Shown: positions 26,696-36,040 of the stretch, one piece after another
How the letters are laid out: each line of letters opens with the position of its first letter
Numbering within the stretch: the stretch's first letter is position 1
Assembly: GCF_022815725.1 (NCBI RefSeq)
Contig: NZ_JALGRF010000001.1
Span: 434,001-498,000, forward strand
Reading direction: 5' to 3'
From: Streptomyces sp. APSN-46.1
Lineage (GTDB): Bacteria > Actinomycetota > Actinomycetes > Streptomycetales > Streptomycetaceae
DNA: 64,000 bases
Notes under the pieces: generated by a model
What the model was told of the DNA's origin: nothing
The model's input: only the letters and a program-made list of their open reading frames with translations
Databases searched by the model: none
Made by a program: the position numbers and the translations under genes

Positions 26696-27145
26696 TCAGT
26701 GATCGCCGACGGGGATACCACCCGGCTGCCGCACGTCCTCGTGCAGGTGCACGATGCGCCACCTCGCGTCCCCGCCCCGTCGCAGGACCGCGGTGTTGCG
26801 CACCAGCTCGGGGCGCAGCTCACCGGCCGATGCATCAGGCGCGAACTCCACCCGCAGCCAGAAACGCAGCACCGCGATGTCGCCGAAGACGTCCACGACC
26901 TGCCCGTACGTCTCCAGCCCGGTCTCCGTCGGCCCCTTACCAGCGGTCGGCCGTTCCTCACGGACCCGGTCCAGGTCCGGCTTCCCGAAGAGCAGCTCCG
27001 CCGTCCCGGAATCCCAGACAGTGGCCTCCTGGTCCAGGCAGGCGTCGATCCGCGCGCGGTCCCCGGCGGAATAGGCCTCGTACATGGTGGTGATCACCTG
27101 CCACACGGCGGCGGCCGTCTCAGGGGTCCGCGCCGGGGCGGGCAC
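26696..27145 (-). CDS. SnoaL-like / AtzH-like (NTF2 fold) protein
   Basis: A 149-residue protein with the NTF2-like cone fold pattern: an N-terminal helix (VWQVITTMYEAYSAGDRARI), then DATVWDSG-type strands (EATVWDSGTAELLFGKPDL) and a late strand WRIVHLHEDV. This matches SnoaL/DUF3225 (AtzH-like) small proteins with varied ligands. GTG 27145 was chosen because residues further upstream are Arg/Pro-rich and unlike protein. No strong ribosome site is visible. It is a lone gene between repeats and a regulator-poor region. Confidence 0.65.
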   Translation of the reverse strand: MPAPARTPETAAAVWQVITTMYEAYSAGDRARIDACLDQEATVWDSGTAELLFGKPDLDRVREERPTAGKGPTETGLETYGQVVDVFGDIAVLRFWLRVEFAPDASAGELRPELVRNTAVLRRGGDARWRIVHLHEDVRQPGGIPVGDH

Positions 27146-27508
27146 TGGTGGGGGTAGAGGGAAACGCGGGCATGGCGGGCCTCCTGAAGGCTGTGGGAAG
27201 AAGAGGTCGCGCCTCCGAGCGGGGCGGCGACGGGCAGTCAACCTACACACCCCGGCTCACCGGCTGCGGCCACCCGGTGAGTCGTTCGGCGGCGTGCAGT
27301 GGCAGGCACGGGCGCTGAGCAGCAGCTCCGCCATGCATTCGTACGTGCTGTCAGCGGTCTGCTTGCGCAGCCTCGATCCATCCAGCGCAGGTAGACGGTC
27401 GGTGCGTCGCAGCAGGGGAGCGACCGGCTCGGAGGCGAGAGCGGCTACACGGACTTACGGTGGTCAGAGGGACGGAGCGGGCCGACCCCCGCTCCTGAGG
27501 AGGCTGCC

Positions 27509-27805
27509 ATGGAGGAGCGCTTTGTCTGGGTGACAACGCGCCGCATCAAGGTGGGCACCCTGGAGGAGTTCGAGAGGGCATGGCGCCCGGGTTCCCTCCC
27601 TGAGGGCCTCCGCCGCGCATATGCGTACTGGTCCGAGGACGGGCAGGAGATCACCGGAGTGTCGCTCTGGGACTCCAGACAAGCGTGCGACGCGTGGCGG
27701 TCCTCCGACGCGGAGAAACGGCGGCGTGAGGTCATGGCCCCATACGTCGTCGAGGAGCGGGAGAGCTTCTACCGCGGAGGCGAACTCACTCTTCCCGTAC
27801 GGTAA
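27509..27805 (+). CDS. Small antibiotic-biosynthesis-monooxygenase-like (ABM) protein
   Basis: A 98-residue single-domain protein. VWVTTRRIKVGTLEEFERAW at the start and ITGVSLWDSRQACDAWRSS in the middle fit the ferredoxin-like ABM fold, often seen in small quinone or haem-related oxygenases and stress proteins. A GAGGAGG-like ribosome site is present (CTGAGGAGGCTGCC before the ATG). No neighbour indicates its role. Confidence 0.65.
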   Translation: MEERFVWVTTRRIKVGTLEEFERAWRPGSLPEGLRRAYAYWSEDGQEITGVSLWDSRQACDAWRSSDAEKRRREVMAPYVVEERESFYRGGELTLPVR

Positions 27806-27987
27806 CCGGGGGCCACGTCGGCGTAACGCCTCGGTTCGCCAGCGGCCGCGCCAGTTCATGAAGAGCAGGGCGGCCGGCGGGCCTTCCTCGACGATCCGGC
27901 CGGCCAGGGGATCACCAGCCGGTTGTGCCGGGCCGCGACCAGGGCGCCCGGCGTGCCTGTCCGGGGCACGCGGGGGCACCCTGGAGG

Positions 27988-28740
27988 ATGGCCCGAGCCA
28001 ACGACCAGGTCGAGGCCCTGCTCCAGGAGTACGCCGACCTCATCGCGATCCAAGGCGGGGAGGCTTCAAGGCGCGCGCCTACGAGAAAGCCGCTCGTGTC
28101 GTCGCGGGCTACCCGGAGGATGTCTCGACACTCGACCCCAAGGGCCTGCGCGAGATCCCGAACGTCGGCAAGTCGGTCGCCGACAAGATCCTTGAGTACC
28201 TGGGACCCCCTCTCGCGGAGAAGGACGTCCGTGGAGATCTTCACACCCACACCGACCTCACCGACGGGCTGGCGCCGCTGGAAGACATGATCGCCGCCGC
28301 TGCCACCCGCGGCTATGCGCACTACGCGGTCACCGACCACGCCCCGAACCTGTACATGCAGCGCATGACAACCGAGAAGATCCTCGCCCAGCGCGAGCGG
28401 GTGCGTGCACTGGATGGCGCGCACCACAAGATGCGGCTGCTGCACGGCACCGAACTCAACATCGGCCCGGACGGCGCACTGGACTGGCCCGACGAGTTCC
28501 TCGCGGACTTCGACATATGCGTCGCCTCGGTCCATTCCCACTTCGACCAAAACAGGCGGGAACTCACCCACCGTCTCGTCCGCGCCTGCGAGATCCCGAA
28601 CGTCGCCGTCCTCGGCCATCCCACGACCCGCCGGATCGGCAAACGCCCAGGCATCGATGCCGACTTCGACGCGGTCTTCAACACCTGGGGACAGCTGACC
28701 GGATATGCGAACCGCGGGCCGGTGCGGGCTCGACGCGCTC
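27988..28740 (+). pseudogene. PolX DNA polymerase/exonuclease remnant lacking the polymerase domain
   Basis: The frame opens with MARANDQVEALLQEYADLIA, the start of actinobacterial family X polymerases. It shifts frame near 28060 and continues with FKARAYEKAARVVAGYPEDV and the helix-hairpin-helix LREIPNVGKSVADKILEYL. It then jumps directly to the PHP nuclease domain (DLHTHTDLTDGLAPLEDMIA, VTDHAPNL, ASVHSHF, GHPTTR). The roughly 250 residues of nucleotidyltransferase core are missing and the C-terminus is lost after FNTWGQLTGYANRGPV. A frameshift, an internal deletion and a 3' truncation together mark it as a pseudogene. Confidence 0.8.
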
Positions 28741-28915
28741 GCCGCGGTCGTAATAGGCGCCGCTGGTGATCTCCGTGGCCGGATCGCAGAGCCGTACGAG
28801 GTGCCGGACGCCCTCAGCCGAGCTGACGCCGTCGGACCCGTACAGGTGGAGCAGGAGGGTGTCGCATATGCCGGCTGCGTTCAGGTACTGGGCCGTGGCT
28901 TGGCTACGGGCCTCA
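28740..28915 (-). pseudogene. Fragment resembling C-terminus of a short-chain dehydrogenase
   Basis: The minus-strand frame reads LLLHLYGSDGVSSAEGVRHL then LCDPATEITSGAYYDRGER, similar to the end of daunorubicin C-13 ketoreductase-type SDRs. The rest is absent. It abuts the polX remnant at about 28735. Confidence 0.35.
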
Positions 28916-28924
28916 CGAGGCCGC

Positions 28925-29908
28925 TTACAGCCAGCCGTGGCGCTGGGCCTGAAGGGCCATCTGGAAGCGGGTCGCTGCGCCGAGCCGGGTCATCAGGACC
29001 TCGATGCGACGGTAGAGGGTGCGTCGGCTGATGCCGATTTGCCTGGCGATCTCCGTGTCGGTGACGCCTGCCGAGAGGAGAGCGAGCAGCCGCCGGTCCG
29101 CAGGGTGGAGGCGGCGTGGCGTGGGGGCGGCGCCGTGGAAGGGGAGCGCGCCCTGCCACGTGTGCTCGAACAGCGCGACAAGGGCGGTGAAGAGACCGGA
29201 CGGCTGCACGACGAGCATGGTGTGGTGGGTGTCGACCTCCTTGATCGAGAGCGAGACCAGGGCGTACTCGTCGTCGATGATGATGAGTTTCACCGGGACC
29301 GACGGCGCGACCCTCGCCTGTTCACCGGCAGCGACGCACGGCTCGATGCACTCGGCCAGCCGCCCTGGCACTTCCAGCGACTGCCGCGAGTACACCACGC
29401 GCTGCGTCACCCCGCGGGCGAGGGTGGCCAGCGCCTCGTCGGTCGCGGTGGGAATGGGGAAGTAGGGCGGGGAGTCGAACTGGCGGATCTGCTCACGCGC
29501 GCTGTCCCACGTCTTGCGCAGGCGCGGCCCTATCTCGTCCCCGGTCACGACCTCCACGAGATCACGGCCGGCCCCGCCTTGTCGCTGGCGCTGGAACGCG
29601 TCGAACGCCCCGGCCACCGTCACACAGGACGCGTCGAGTTCGGCGGCGCGATACCGGCTGAGGATCTGCAGGGCGGCTGCGGGCGGGAGCGGAGCCACGG
29701 TGTCCAGGCCGCTGATCGCGGCGCTGGCCAGCCCCGCGTCCAGGAGTTCCCCGTACGCCGGGACCAGGCGCGTGCCGTTCATCCCCGCGGCGGCGGCGAC
29801 CTCAGACAGCGGCGCGGGCGCCAGCTCCAGCAGGGCCAGGTAGACCCGGACCGCCTCGTCGCCGATACCCAGCCGTCTCAGGGCTTCGCCGACTCTCCCC
29901 CTCGCCAT
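28925..29908 (-). CDS. TrmB-like / LuxR-type helix-turn-helix regulator
   Basis: A 327-residue regulator. The N-terminus (GEALRRLGIGDEAVRVYLAL, then PLSEVAAAAGMNGTRLVPAY) is a TrmB-type winged helix. The middle is a ligand-type domain (VVYSRQSLEVPGRL, VKLIIIDDEYALVSL). The C-terminus is a LuxR/GerE-type helix-turn-helix (RLLALLSAGVTDTEIARQIG, ISRRTLYRRIEVLM). Such two-HTH proteins are common in Streptomyces and often control nearby genes. ATG 29908 fits the family start. It lies in tandem behind the secreted HEFGH protein on the same strand (90-bp gap), so it could regulate it. Confidence 0.8.
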   Translation of the reverse strand: MARGRVGEALRRLGIGDEAVRVYLALLELAPAPLSEVAAAAGMNGTRLVPAYGELLDAGLASAAISGLDTVAPLPPAAALQILSRYRAAELDASCVTVAGAFDAFQRQRQGGAGRDLVEVVTGDEIGPRLRKTWDSAREQIRQFDSPPYFPIPTATDEALATLARGVTQRVVYSRQSLEVPGRLAECIEPCVAAGEQARVAPSVPVKLIIIDDEYALVSLSIKEVDTHHTMLVVQPSGLFTALVALFEHTWQGALPFHGAAPTPRRLHPADRRLLALLSAGVTDTEIARQIGISRRTLYRRIEVLMTRLGAATRFQMALQAQRHGWL

Positions 29909-29998
29909 GGTCGGCAAGGTACCAAGGGGCGGGGGCGTGCGCACCACCTCGCTCGGCATGATGCGCCGGACCCCGCCCATCCGGAAGACACCCCTCAG

Positions 29999-31705
29999 CT
30001 ATCCGCGGTAGTCGATCGTGTTGTGGTGAAGGCAGTCGAGTGCTCCGGCCCCCACGTCGTAGCCGTCGGCCGCGCGGTGCGCCCAGAACTGGGCGAAGGT
30101 GACCGAGACATGGTCTAGGAAGGTGTTCCACAGTGGACCGGCCGGCTCCTCGGCGCAGTTGTCACCGGGCTCGTTCGCGGTGTCCGCCAGATCGATCATC
30201 GCCCCGAGGACGCGGCCTTCGACGGTGTCCCCGTTGTCCCACCCGTTGGTGCCCCAGGTCGGCCCCTCCAGATCCTGGGTACGCCCACCCGGCCACCTGA
30301 AGGTCGGATCGTCCAGCACCACCACACCGAACCAGGTGGCGAAGCCCTCGGTCCAGGCGCAGCCGGCGGAGCTGGTACGGGTGATGTAGTGCGGGCTGCA
30401 GTTCGGCGAGGAGGGAAAGGCGTCTTCGTACACGTCGTCCATGAGCGCGTGCCCGAACTCGTGCAGGACCAGGATGGGCGCGTCGGGGTCCTCGGCAGCG
30501 AGGTGGACGGCGTTGCCCTGGAGGGAGTAGTAGGTGCCGTCGGTGGAGTCCGGTGCCCAGTTGACGATCCCGCGCCGGCACGTTGTGTCGCGCTGGTCCC
30601 AACAGGTGCTGCCGGGCTTCCAGTTCCACCCAGCGTTCACCGTGTCGAATGCCTCCACGCCGCGCATCAGGGCCGCATCGGCGGGCTGGACCGCACCCAG
30701 ATCGGCGGTGGTGCCGGTGGCGACATCGGCTCTCACACCGCTGGCGAAGCGATACGGCTGGCGTGACTTGCCGTTCCGTACGATCCAGCTCTGGTTCTCG
30801 GTGGCGAACTGGACGTACACGTCCTGCCCGCTGCCGTCCTCCTCGGTATTGTCGAAGCACAGATGGAACCTGCCGTCGGCCCCTGTGAGCCCGGTGGCGA
30901 GCAGGTCGTCCGCGCCCCTGGCGTCGTCGTCGTACACGACCACCCGCGCGTTCGCGGACACCCGCGTCACGCCCCCGTGATCGACGTAGTTCCACGATCC
31001 CGTGGCGCACGCACTGCCCGCAGCGACCGACGTGGCCGAGGCCTGGCCGGAGACGGCGGCCTCAGCGGGCTGATGGTCCAGGCGCGCGTGAGCCCGCCCG
31101 GCGCCCGGCGCTGCGGGCGCCAGCTCAGCCACGTCCCGCACCGGGATCCCGAAGGCTGACCGTTGCGCGCCGATCGTGAGGAACACACTGCTGGAGTCGG
31201 TGTCCTCGGCATCGGCTGCCGAGGTCGCGCTCGCCCGGATACCCGCGGCGCCCGGCGCGACGGCTCGGACGGTCCCCCGCAGGCGCCATGGCCGCTCGCG
31301 CCCGGTGCGCCCGGCACCTTCGGCCCGATGGACCCGCCCGCCCTGGACGGGCACGAGTGAGGCGGCCGTCGACGCGTGCAGCCCGGACGGCGCCTCTGCC
31401 CACACCAGCCCGGCTGGCAGCTGGATCTCCAACCGCACATCCGACTCGGCCAAGGTCGTGCTGACCTCGATGTCGACCCGGACCTGCTCTCCCAACACGG
31501 GCGCCTGGGACATCCGCAGCGCGACGGACACGCATGAAGCGCCCTCGTCCGTCTGCTCACCCGCCGCGCGGGAAAGTGGTCTGCACTGCTCCCCACCCGC
31601 GGACGCCTGGGCGAGAGCCGCGCCCGGCGCGGCGAGCGCGAGCACCGCCGCATACAGTCCGGCGCGCGCTGCGATGCGGCGTATTCGCGTACGGCGAAGA
31701 TACAT
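29999..31705 (-). CDS. Secreted HEFGH metallopeptidase-like protein
   Basis: A 568-residue exported protein. The signal peptide has RRTRIRR, a hydrophobic core and ALA-QA near residue 33. Residues 60-180 look like a beta-sandwich (bacterial DUF11/adhesin type, VRLEIQLPAGLVWAEAPSGL). Residues 230-340 are a transthyretin-like repeat region (VVYDDDARGADDLLATGLTG). The catalytic part has HEFGHALMDDVYE (His-Glu-x-x-His at about 415) and TEGFATWFGVVV, where the Glu would be the third zinc ligand as in gluzincins. Cysteines are abundant, fitting an extracellular protein. Substrate unknown. Confidence 0.75.
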   Translation of the reverse strand: MYLRRTRIRRIAARAGLYAAVLALAAPGAALAQASAGGEQCRPLSRAAGEQTDEGASCVSVALRMSQAPVLGEQVRVDIEVSTTLAESDVRLEIQLPAGLVWAEAPSGLHASTAASLVPVQGGRVHRAEGAGRTGRERPWRLRGTVRAVAPGAAGIRASATSAADAEDTDSSSVFLTIGAQRSAFGIPVRDVAELAPAAPGAGRAHARLDHQPAEAAVSGQASATSVAAGSACATGSWNYVDHGGVTRVSANARVVVYDDDARGADDLLATGLTGADGRFHLCFDNTEEDGSGQDVYVQFATENQSWIVRNGKSRQPYRFASGVRADVATGTTADLGAVQPADAALMRGVEAFDTVNAGWNWKPGSTCWDQRDTTCRRGIVNWAPDSTDGTYYSLQGNAVHLAAEDPDAPILVLHEFGHALMDDVYEDAFPSSPNCSPHYITRTSSAGCAWTEGFATWFGVVVLDDPTFRWPGGRTQDLEGPTWGTNGWDNGDTVEGRVLGAMIDLADTANEPGDNCAEEPAGPLWNTFLDHVSVTFAQFWAHRAADGYDVGAGALDCLHHNTIDYRG

Positions 31706-32204
31706 ACACGATCCCTTCGAGTCGGTGAACTCCGAACGAAGGTGCGTTCTATCGTTGTTGGGGACCGTGTGGTGGCTCATCCGTGTCGCCGGCACCATCC
31801 GGCAGTGGCCGCAAGCGGCAAACGGGCCATGATGCGGCGCGCGCCGCCATAGCGATCGGCCCCGGAAGTCTGCCGTTCGGGCAGCCACGCTGCGCGTGCC
31901 CAGTCGGCAGGTGGGCCTTCCTCGACCTGCACGTCATCGTTGGCGACAAGGGCTGCGCGTCCATGCTGCCGCCATCGGCCTTGAGGAGGCGTTCCCTCAG
32001 ACACTTCTCCGCCCATCCGGTGGGCTTGGCCTGCCAGGCGGCTACCACCAGTCCCGGGCGCGGGCAAGGCCGGGCTCACCCAGTACCTCGTGGTAGTCGA
32101 AGAGGTCGATGTCGGTGGCGTCGTTCAGGCCGCCGAGGAGGTGGGTCACCAGCCAGTCGGCCGTCCGGACCCGGTCCAGAGGGGCGGTCTCGGCCTGGGC
32201 CTGC
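31706..32204. other. Gene-poor stretch with a possible protein fragment
   Basis: No intact gene. On the minus strand a 76-codon frame ending at 32042 reads RTADWLVTHLLGGLNDATDI then DLFDYHEVLGEPG, which looks like the C-terminus of a real but unrecognised protein. Its upstream part merges with the repeat at 32205, so it is probably a fragment. Confidence 0.3.
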
Positions 32205-32341
32205 AAAGCGCAGGCGGGGAGCGGGCAAATCGGCAGTCTCTCCGTGTTTCGTGCAATCTTTAAGTCCGGCATCTAGCCTCTGGGTGTTTCCGCAGGCCAG
32301 CGTCGTGCCGCCGGAGTCCGGGTCAGCAAGCGGTCAGCGTC
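32205..32341. repeat. Dispersed ~130-bp repeat, copy B
   Basis: Shares with 26390-26530 the ordered blocks GCAGGC-GGGAGC, TGTTTCGT, AGTCC, CTGGGT-TT, and the terminal GTCAGCAAGCGGTCAGCGTC (32322-32341). It lies directly upstream of the gene at 32390, so it may carry that gene's regulatory region or a mobile-element end. Confidence 0.55.
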
Positions 32342-32389
32342 GGTCCGGATTATGTCCGCGACATCATTGAGTGGGGAGACCGTCGAGAG

Positions 32390-32896
32390 GTGAGCTTTCC
32401 CGCGGACCCGGTGGAGCCACCCGAATGGGCCGTGATCCGCCACGATGACGCACACACGTCGGCTTTCTGGACGGTAACGCTGGCCTGCGGCCACGTCGAA
32501 GAGGTCGTAGCGCCAACCCTCGGCTGGAAACCCGGTGATGGGCCTCGCTTGGTCGAGGCCAAAAGGGTGAAACAGATGATCGAGGAATTCGAGCAGGTCT
32601 GGGTCTCGGACCCGATGCTTCAACCCGAACACCAACGGGAGCACACCCGCCGCATGCTGGCGGCAGGCTGGCCGATTCCGAGGCCGGAGCGGTCTTGCCA
32701 TACGTGCCCCCACGCTCGTGCGATTATCGCGTATCAGCGCGTGGGCTGGCTCATTCCACGCGAAGAGGCGCCGCAGCCCGAATGCCCGCCACCGCCTGCT
32801 CGCGCTGTCTTGGAGCGCCGACTGCGCCGGGCCGAGGACGAGGCTGAATGGCTACGAGCGCAGCTGGCCGGGCACGACGAGGGGCAGGACGCCTGA
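32390..32896 (+). CDS. Hypothetical protein with Cys/His pairs
   Basis: A 168-residue protein (GTG start after GAGAG). The middle has TLACGHVEEVV and later CHTCPHARAII, two Cys/His pairs that could bind zinc. The C-terminal 35 residues form a charged coiled-coil-like helix (RRLRRAEDEAEWLRAQLAGH). I do not recognise the family. Similar small proteins occur with integrative elements in Streptomyces, and this copy follows a repeat and precedes a decayed mobile-element-type gene. Function unknown. Confidence 0.6.
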   Translation: MSFPADPVEPPEWAVIRHDDAHTSAFWTVTLACGHVEEVVAPTLGWKPGDGPRLVEAKRVKQMIEEFEQVWVSDPMLQPEHQREHTRRMLAAGWPIPRPERSCHTCPHARAIIAYQRVGWLIPREEAPQPECPPPPARAVLERRLRRAEDEAEWLRAQLAGHDEGQDA

Positions 32897-33079
32897 CAGA
32901 TGGGCCCCGTGACCTGCCAGCAGTCGTCTGGATCGGAGCCCTTCTGCTCCCACTCACGCCAGCGGCGATGGAGGGGTGTCGCGTCCGAGTGCAGCCGGGC
33001 GCGACATCAGCATGCCTCCCTGGGCAGGGTCAGGGCAGTACTCGCATGTGCGGTCCTGTTTCTGCAGGATGAGGAAGTC

Positions 33080-33845
33080 TCATCGCTCGCCCTGGGCTGT
33101 GATGGTGAAGTGGGGAGGGCCGTTTCGCCGGCGATGTGGTGCGGGTGCGCTCTCGGCCGTGCCGAAGGCGCTGGAGTACCCGAGCCTCTGCGTTGCCATG
33201 GGCTGGGGGTGCGCCTGCAGAGCTTTGACCACTGGGTGTGGAGTGGTGATCCGTGCCGGTACGGGAACGGGTGACAGCACGGCCAAGTGCCAGGCGGGGG
33301 TGTCGACGAGCCGAATTTCGTATCCGTCGTGGCACCAGCCGGCGTGCAGTTTGGTCTCGGGGATCTTTCCCGACCGGCGCGCTGCGGCGACACGGATTGG
33401 CCATTTCTCGGTCTCTCGGCCGCTGGCTTCACGTTTGACGATTCGGCCGTCGGCTTCGGCGAGCTCTTCCAGGAGCTGCTCCGTGACGGTCTGGGCTTTC
33501 TTCCGCGGAAGGGGCCTGATTCTCTGCGCTGGAACGGGCGCGGCTGCCTTTGCTCTGGGCTTCTGGTCCTTGGCCACGGCAGGTGACTGGATTCCAGCCC
33601 GTTGCGCGGATGCGGTGTCTCTGCTGCGAGGTTGATCGGGCGGATGGGATCCGTGGTCCAGGTATTGCTGGCGGCCTTGGTGAGAGCGACGGACCATTGC
33701 CCCTGCCGCTTGGAGACTTTGACCAGTCCCCGGCTTTGTAGGGCTTGGCAGCTGAGCTTGGGGTTCCTTCCCACACGCCCTCAGGGCATCCTCGGCCGAC
33801 CCGTTGCAGCACCTGTTGTTGCCGTTTGTTTAGCTGTAGCGGCAC
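33080..33845 (-). pseudogene. Frameshifted hypothetical gene of mobile-element type
   Basis: Three minus-strand frames join to one protein. It starts MPLQLNKRQQQVLQRVGRGC, shifts near 33780 to KLSCQALQSRGLVKVSKRQG, then shifts near 33680 to QQYLDHGSHP and runs to the stop at 33080 (EQLLEELAEADGRIVKREA, then WHLAVLSPVPVPARITTPHP). The first part is a small winged-helix-like domain. At least two frameshifts break it. I recall similar proteins of unknown function in Streptomyces accessory regions. Confidence 0.65.
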
Positions 33846-34156
33846 CTGAACTCCTTACCATGCGGAGGCCCCACTGGCACGGTCTCAGCCGCACCCTCGC
33901 CTCGCGGGGTTGGAAGGGGGGTCAAGGGGTTGGCAGTCAGGGATGAAAGCGGTGAGGCTGGAAGACTCCTCGGTGCGGTCCTGCGCGAGGTGGAACTCCG
34001 CTCGAGGTAAGACGCCCAACGCCGGATCGACGAGAAGCGGGCCGAGGCGGACCGAAAGGCCCGGTGGCAGGCGGCGAGGATCGAGGATCCGCCTGATGCG
34101 GATAGTCGGCCGCAGCACCGGCTCTGTGACGGGTAGGCGCACGGCATGCTGGGCAC

Positions 34157-34399
34157 GTGCAATCGAATACTTCACGGGGTGAACTGCCGGACGAGTCCGC
34201 GCAGATGATGGTATGCGGCGACGACGGACTCGCCCACCGGCTGGCGGGGGAGCTGAGGGATGTCTATCTGGAGAAAGTGACACTGGTGGTGCCCGCGGCG
34301 CGTGAGCAGCCGTTGGAGGTGGGGCGACCGGTTCGGGCCGGGCTGCTCGGGCGGGTGTCGCTCTCCCGGCCGCCGCGTACGGTGCCGCAGGCGCGGTAG
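34157..34399 (+). pseudogene. N-terminal fragment of a TrkA-N type NAD-binding protein
   Basis: Codons 17-45 read MVCGDDGLAHRLAGELRDVY then TLVVPA, the first Rossmann strand and helix of TrkA/KTN potassium-channel regulators. From about 34320 the reading frame crosses into sequence encoding the opposite-strand trkH remnant and loses similarity. Truncated; GTG 34157 is a plausible original start. Confidence 0.6.
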
Positions 34400-35028
34400 G
34401 GCGTAAGGCTGTCGCCGTGCAGTCCGAAGCCCGCGTTGTTGAAGGCCGAGACCGCGTGGAAGAAACCCGAATAGGCGGCCTCGCCGAAGGACCGGTCGTA
34501 GCCGAAGCGCAGCCGCAGCGCCAGGAACGCGCCCACCGCGAGTTCGACGATCAGGGTGCATCCGGCGACGCCGAGCAGCACCCGCCGGATGTCGCCGATG
34601 CCGAGGCTTTTGGTCTCCGCGGCCGCGGTCAACTGCATGCGCAGCCGCAGTTTTCCCGACACCAGCAGCGCGAGCAGTGAGGCCATGGCCATGATGCCGA
34701 AGCCACCCACCTGGATCAGCGCCAGGATGACGCCCTCGCCGAAGCCGCTCCAGTGGGTAGCGGTGTCCACGACGACCAGCCCGGTCACGCACACCGCCGA
34801 GGTGGACGTGAACAGCGCCGTCAGGACATCCGTCGTCGAGCCGTCCTGGGAGGAAAACGGGAGCATCAGCAGCACCGTTCCGACGGCGATCACCAGCGCG
34901 AACGCCGACACCACCGTGCGCGCCGGGTGGGCGGTGAACAGCGAATGCCATACCCCCGCAACACGTCCCGGCACCCGGCCGCCCTTCCTCCGTCTCGCAC
35001 CACCGTGGGGTCCGAGCGTCAAAGACAT
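34264..35028 (-). pseudogene. TrkH/KtrB potassium transporter, C-terminally truncated
   Basis: ATG 35028 starts a typical TrkH N-terminus with basic residues and spans such as VVSAFALVIAVGTVLLMLPF, the first pore loop region TSTSAVCVTGLVVVDTATHW, and AVSAFNNAGFGLHGDSL of the second. About 200 of the expected 440 residues are present. After SLTPYRACGTV the frame becomes non-homologous (Arg/Ser/Pro-rich). It therefore lacks the last two pore units and should not function. Confidence 0.8.
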
Positions 35029-35256
35029 GTCAAGGACCGGCGGCGTCACCCTACCTTCGAGAGGACGGAGGCCCCGGGACCGTGGGCGGATGTCCGGTCT
35101 GTTTCCCCCACAGGCGGCAGCCGGTGGCGCAGGCACGCGGGGAACGGCCACTGGTTCGAGCCGCGGGTGATCGAGATCGTCGTTGGCGCCGAAGCGGGGC
35201 GGCCCCCGGATGGTGGGCCGCCCCGCTCCCAGGTCGAATCGGTCAGCGGGCGCCGG

Positions 35257-35438
35257 TCAGCGCTGACCGGCCTTGCTGCCGTGGTTGGCGGCCTGCTTGT
35301 GACGGGCCTTCTTCTTGCGGGAACGCTTGACTCGCCGCTCTTCTTCGCCAACGCGGCGGACTTCTCCGCCGCGCCCTTGCCGCTTCGACGAACAGCACGA
35401 GCCTGTCGGGTGGTTCGTTCTGCCCTCGCCCGCTTCAT
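35257..35438 (-). pseudogene. Small basic protein gene with a probable frameshift
   Basis: ATG at 35438 gives MKRARAERTTRQARAVRRSG then EKSAALAKKSGE. A neighbouring frame then continues RRVKRSRKKKARHKQAANHG and stops at 35257. Joined, they make a roughly 60-residue Lys/Arg-rich protein of a type seen in Streptomyces. The start overlaps the stop of the AbiEii-like remnant. Function unknown. Confidence 0.4.
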
Positions 35439-36040
35439 GGCCGCCCGGCACCCACCCGGTCGGTGAGCTCGCGGTGCCAGGCCGCGAACTCCTCGCGGAT
35501 GGCGGCCGTGGCCGGGGCATCGAGGCCGTATGCGGCGAACTGCCTGTCGGTGTGGTGCTGGACGCCGGCGAGGGCAGACGCGTACTCGTCGAGGCTGGGT
35601 CGGCCTCGTTCTGTGCAGCGAGTTCGAGCAGTCGAGCGCGGGTATGGCCGGCCTTCAGCAAAGGGTTGACGTCGATGGCATCCCGGACTTCGGCACGGCC
35701 GAACAGAGCCCCGGTGTTGGCAGCGGCCAGGTCGTCGAGGTGGAGGACCGGGCCGAGGTCCGATTGGACCGGCGGGTGGTGCAGCAAGTCGCCGACCAGC
35801 TCCACCTTCGACTGGGCGCCGGAGGCGGGATCGGTGACGCAGGCGCGCGTACACCTGTGCCTGCTGAGTGACCTGGACCAGGTACCCGGCTGTCCGGTAC
35901 GCCTCGACGAGGGGTGCGATCGCCTGCGGCAGCTCCCCCTCGGCGCGTCCGATCGGGGTGAACAGGTCGACGTCGTCACTGACCCGGCTGACGAGACTGG
36001 CCAACCTCCTCAAGCTCGCCGCGCTGCGCGGCACGCTCAG
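35435..36040 (-). pseudogene. AbiEii-like nucleotidyltransferase, frameshifted and 5'-truncated
   Basis: The minus-strand begins within the catalytic strand SDDVDLFTPIGRAEG (the D-x-D of minimal nucleotidyltransferases). It shifts frame near 35850 to QSKVELVGDLLHHPPV and LDDLAAANTGALFGRAEVRD, and shifts again near 35620 to SLDEYASALAGVQHHTDRQF and EEFAAWHRELTDRVGAGRP. This order matches AbiEii/AbiGii-family toxins or related nucleotidyltransferase-fold proteins. The N-terminus is cut off at about 36000 where another remnant begins. Non-functional relic of a toxin-antitoxin or abortive-infection gene (inference). Confidence 0.6.

Noticed and set aside
33850..34156. Plus-strand frames with charged helices (GEAGRLLGAVLREVELRS; DEKRAEADRKARWQAARI)
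   Set aside because: Looks like a fragment of a coiled-coil protein in two frames, but it is too short to identify or to separate from chance.
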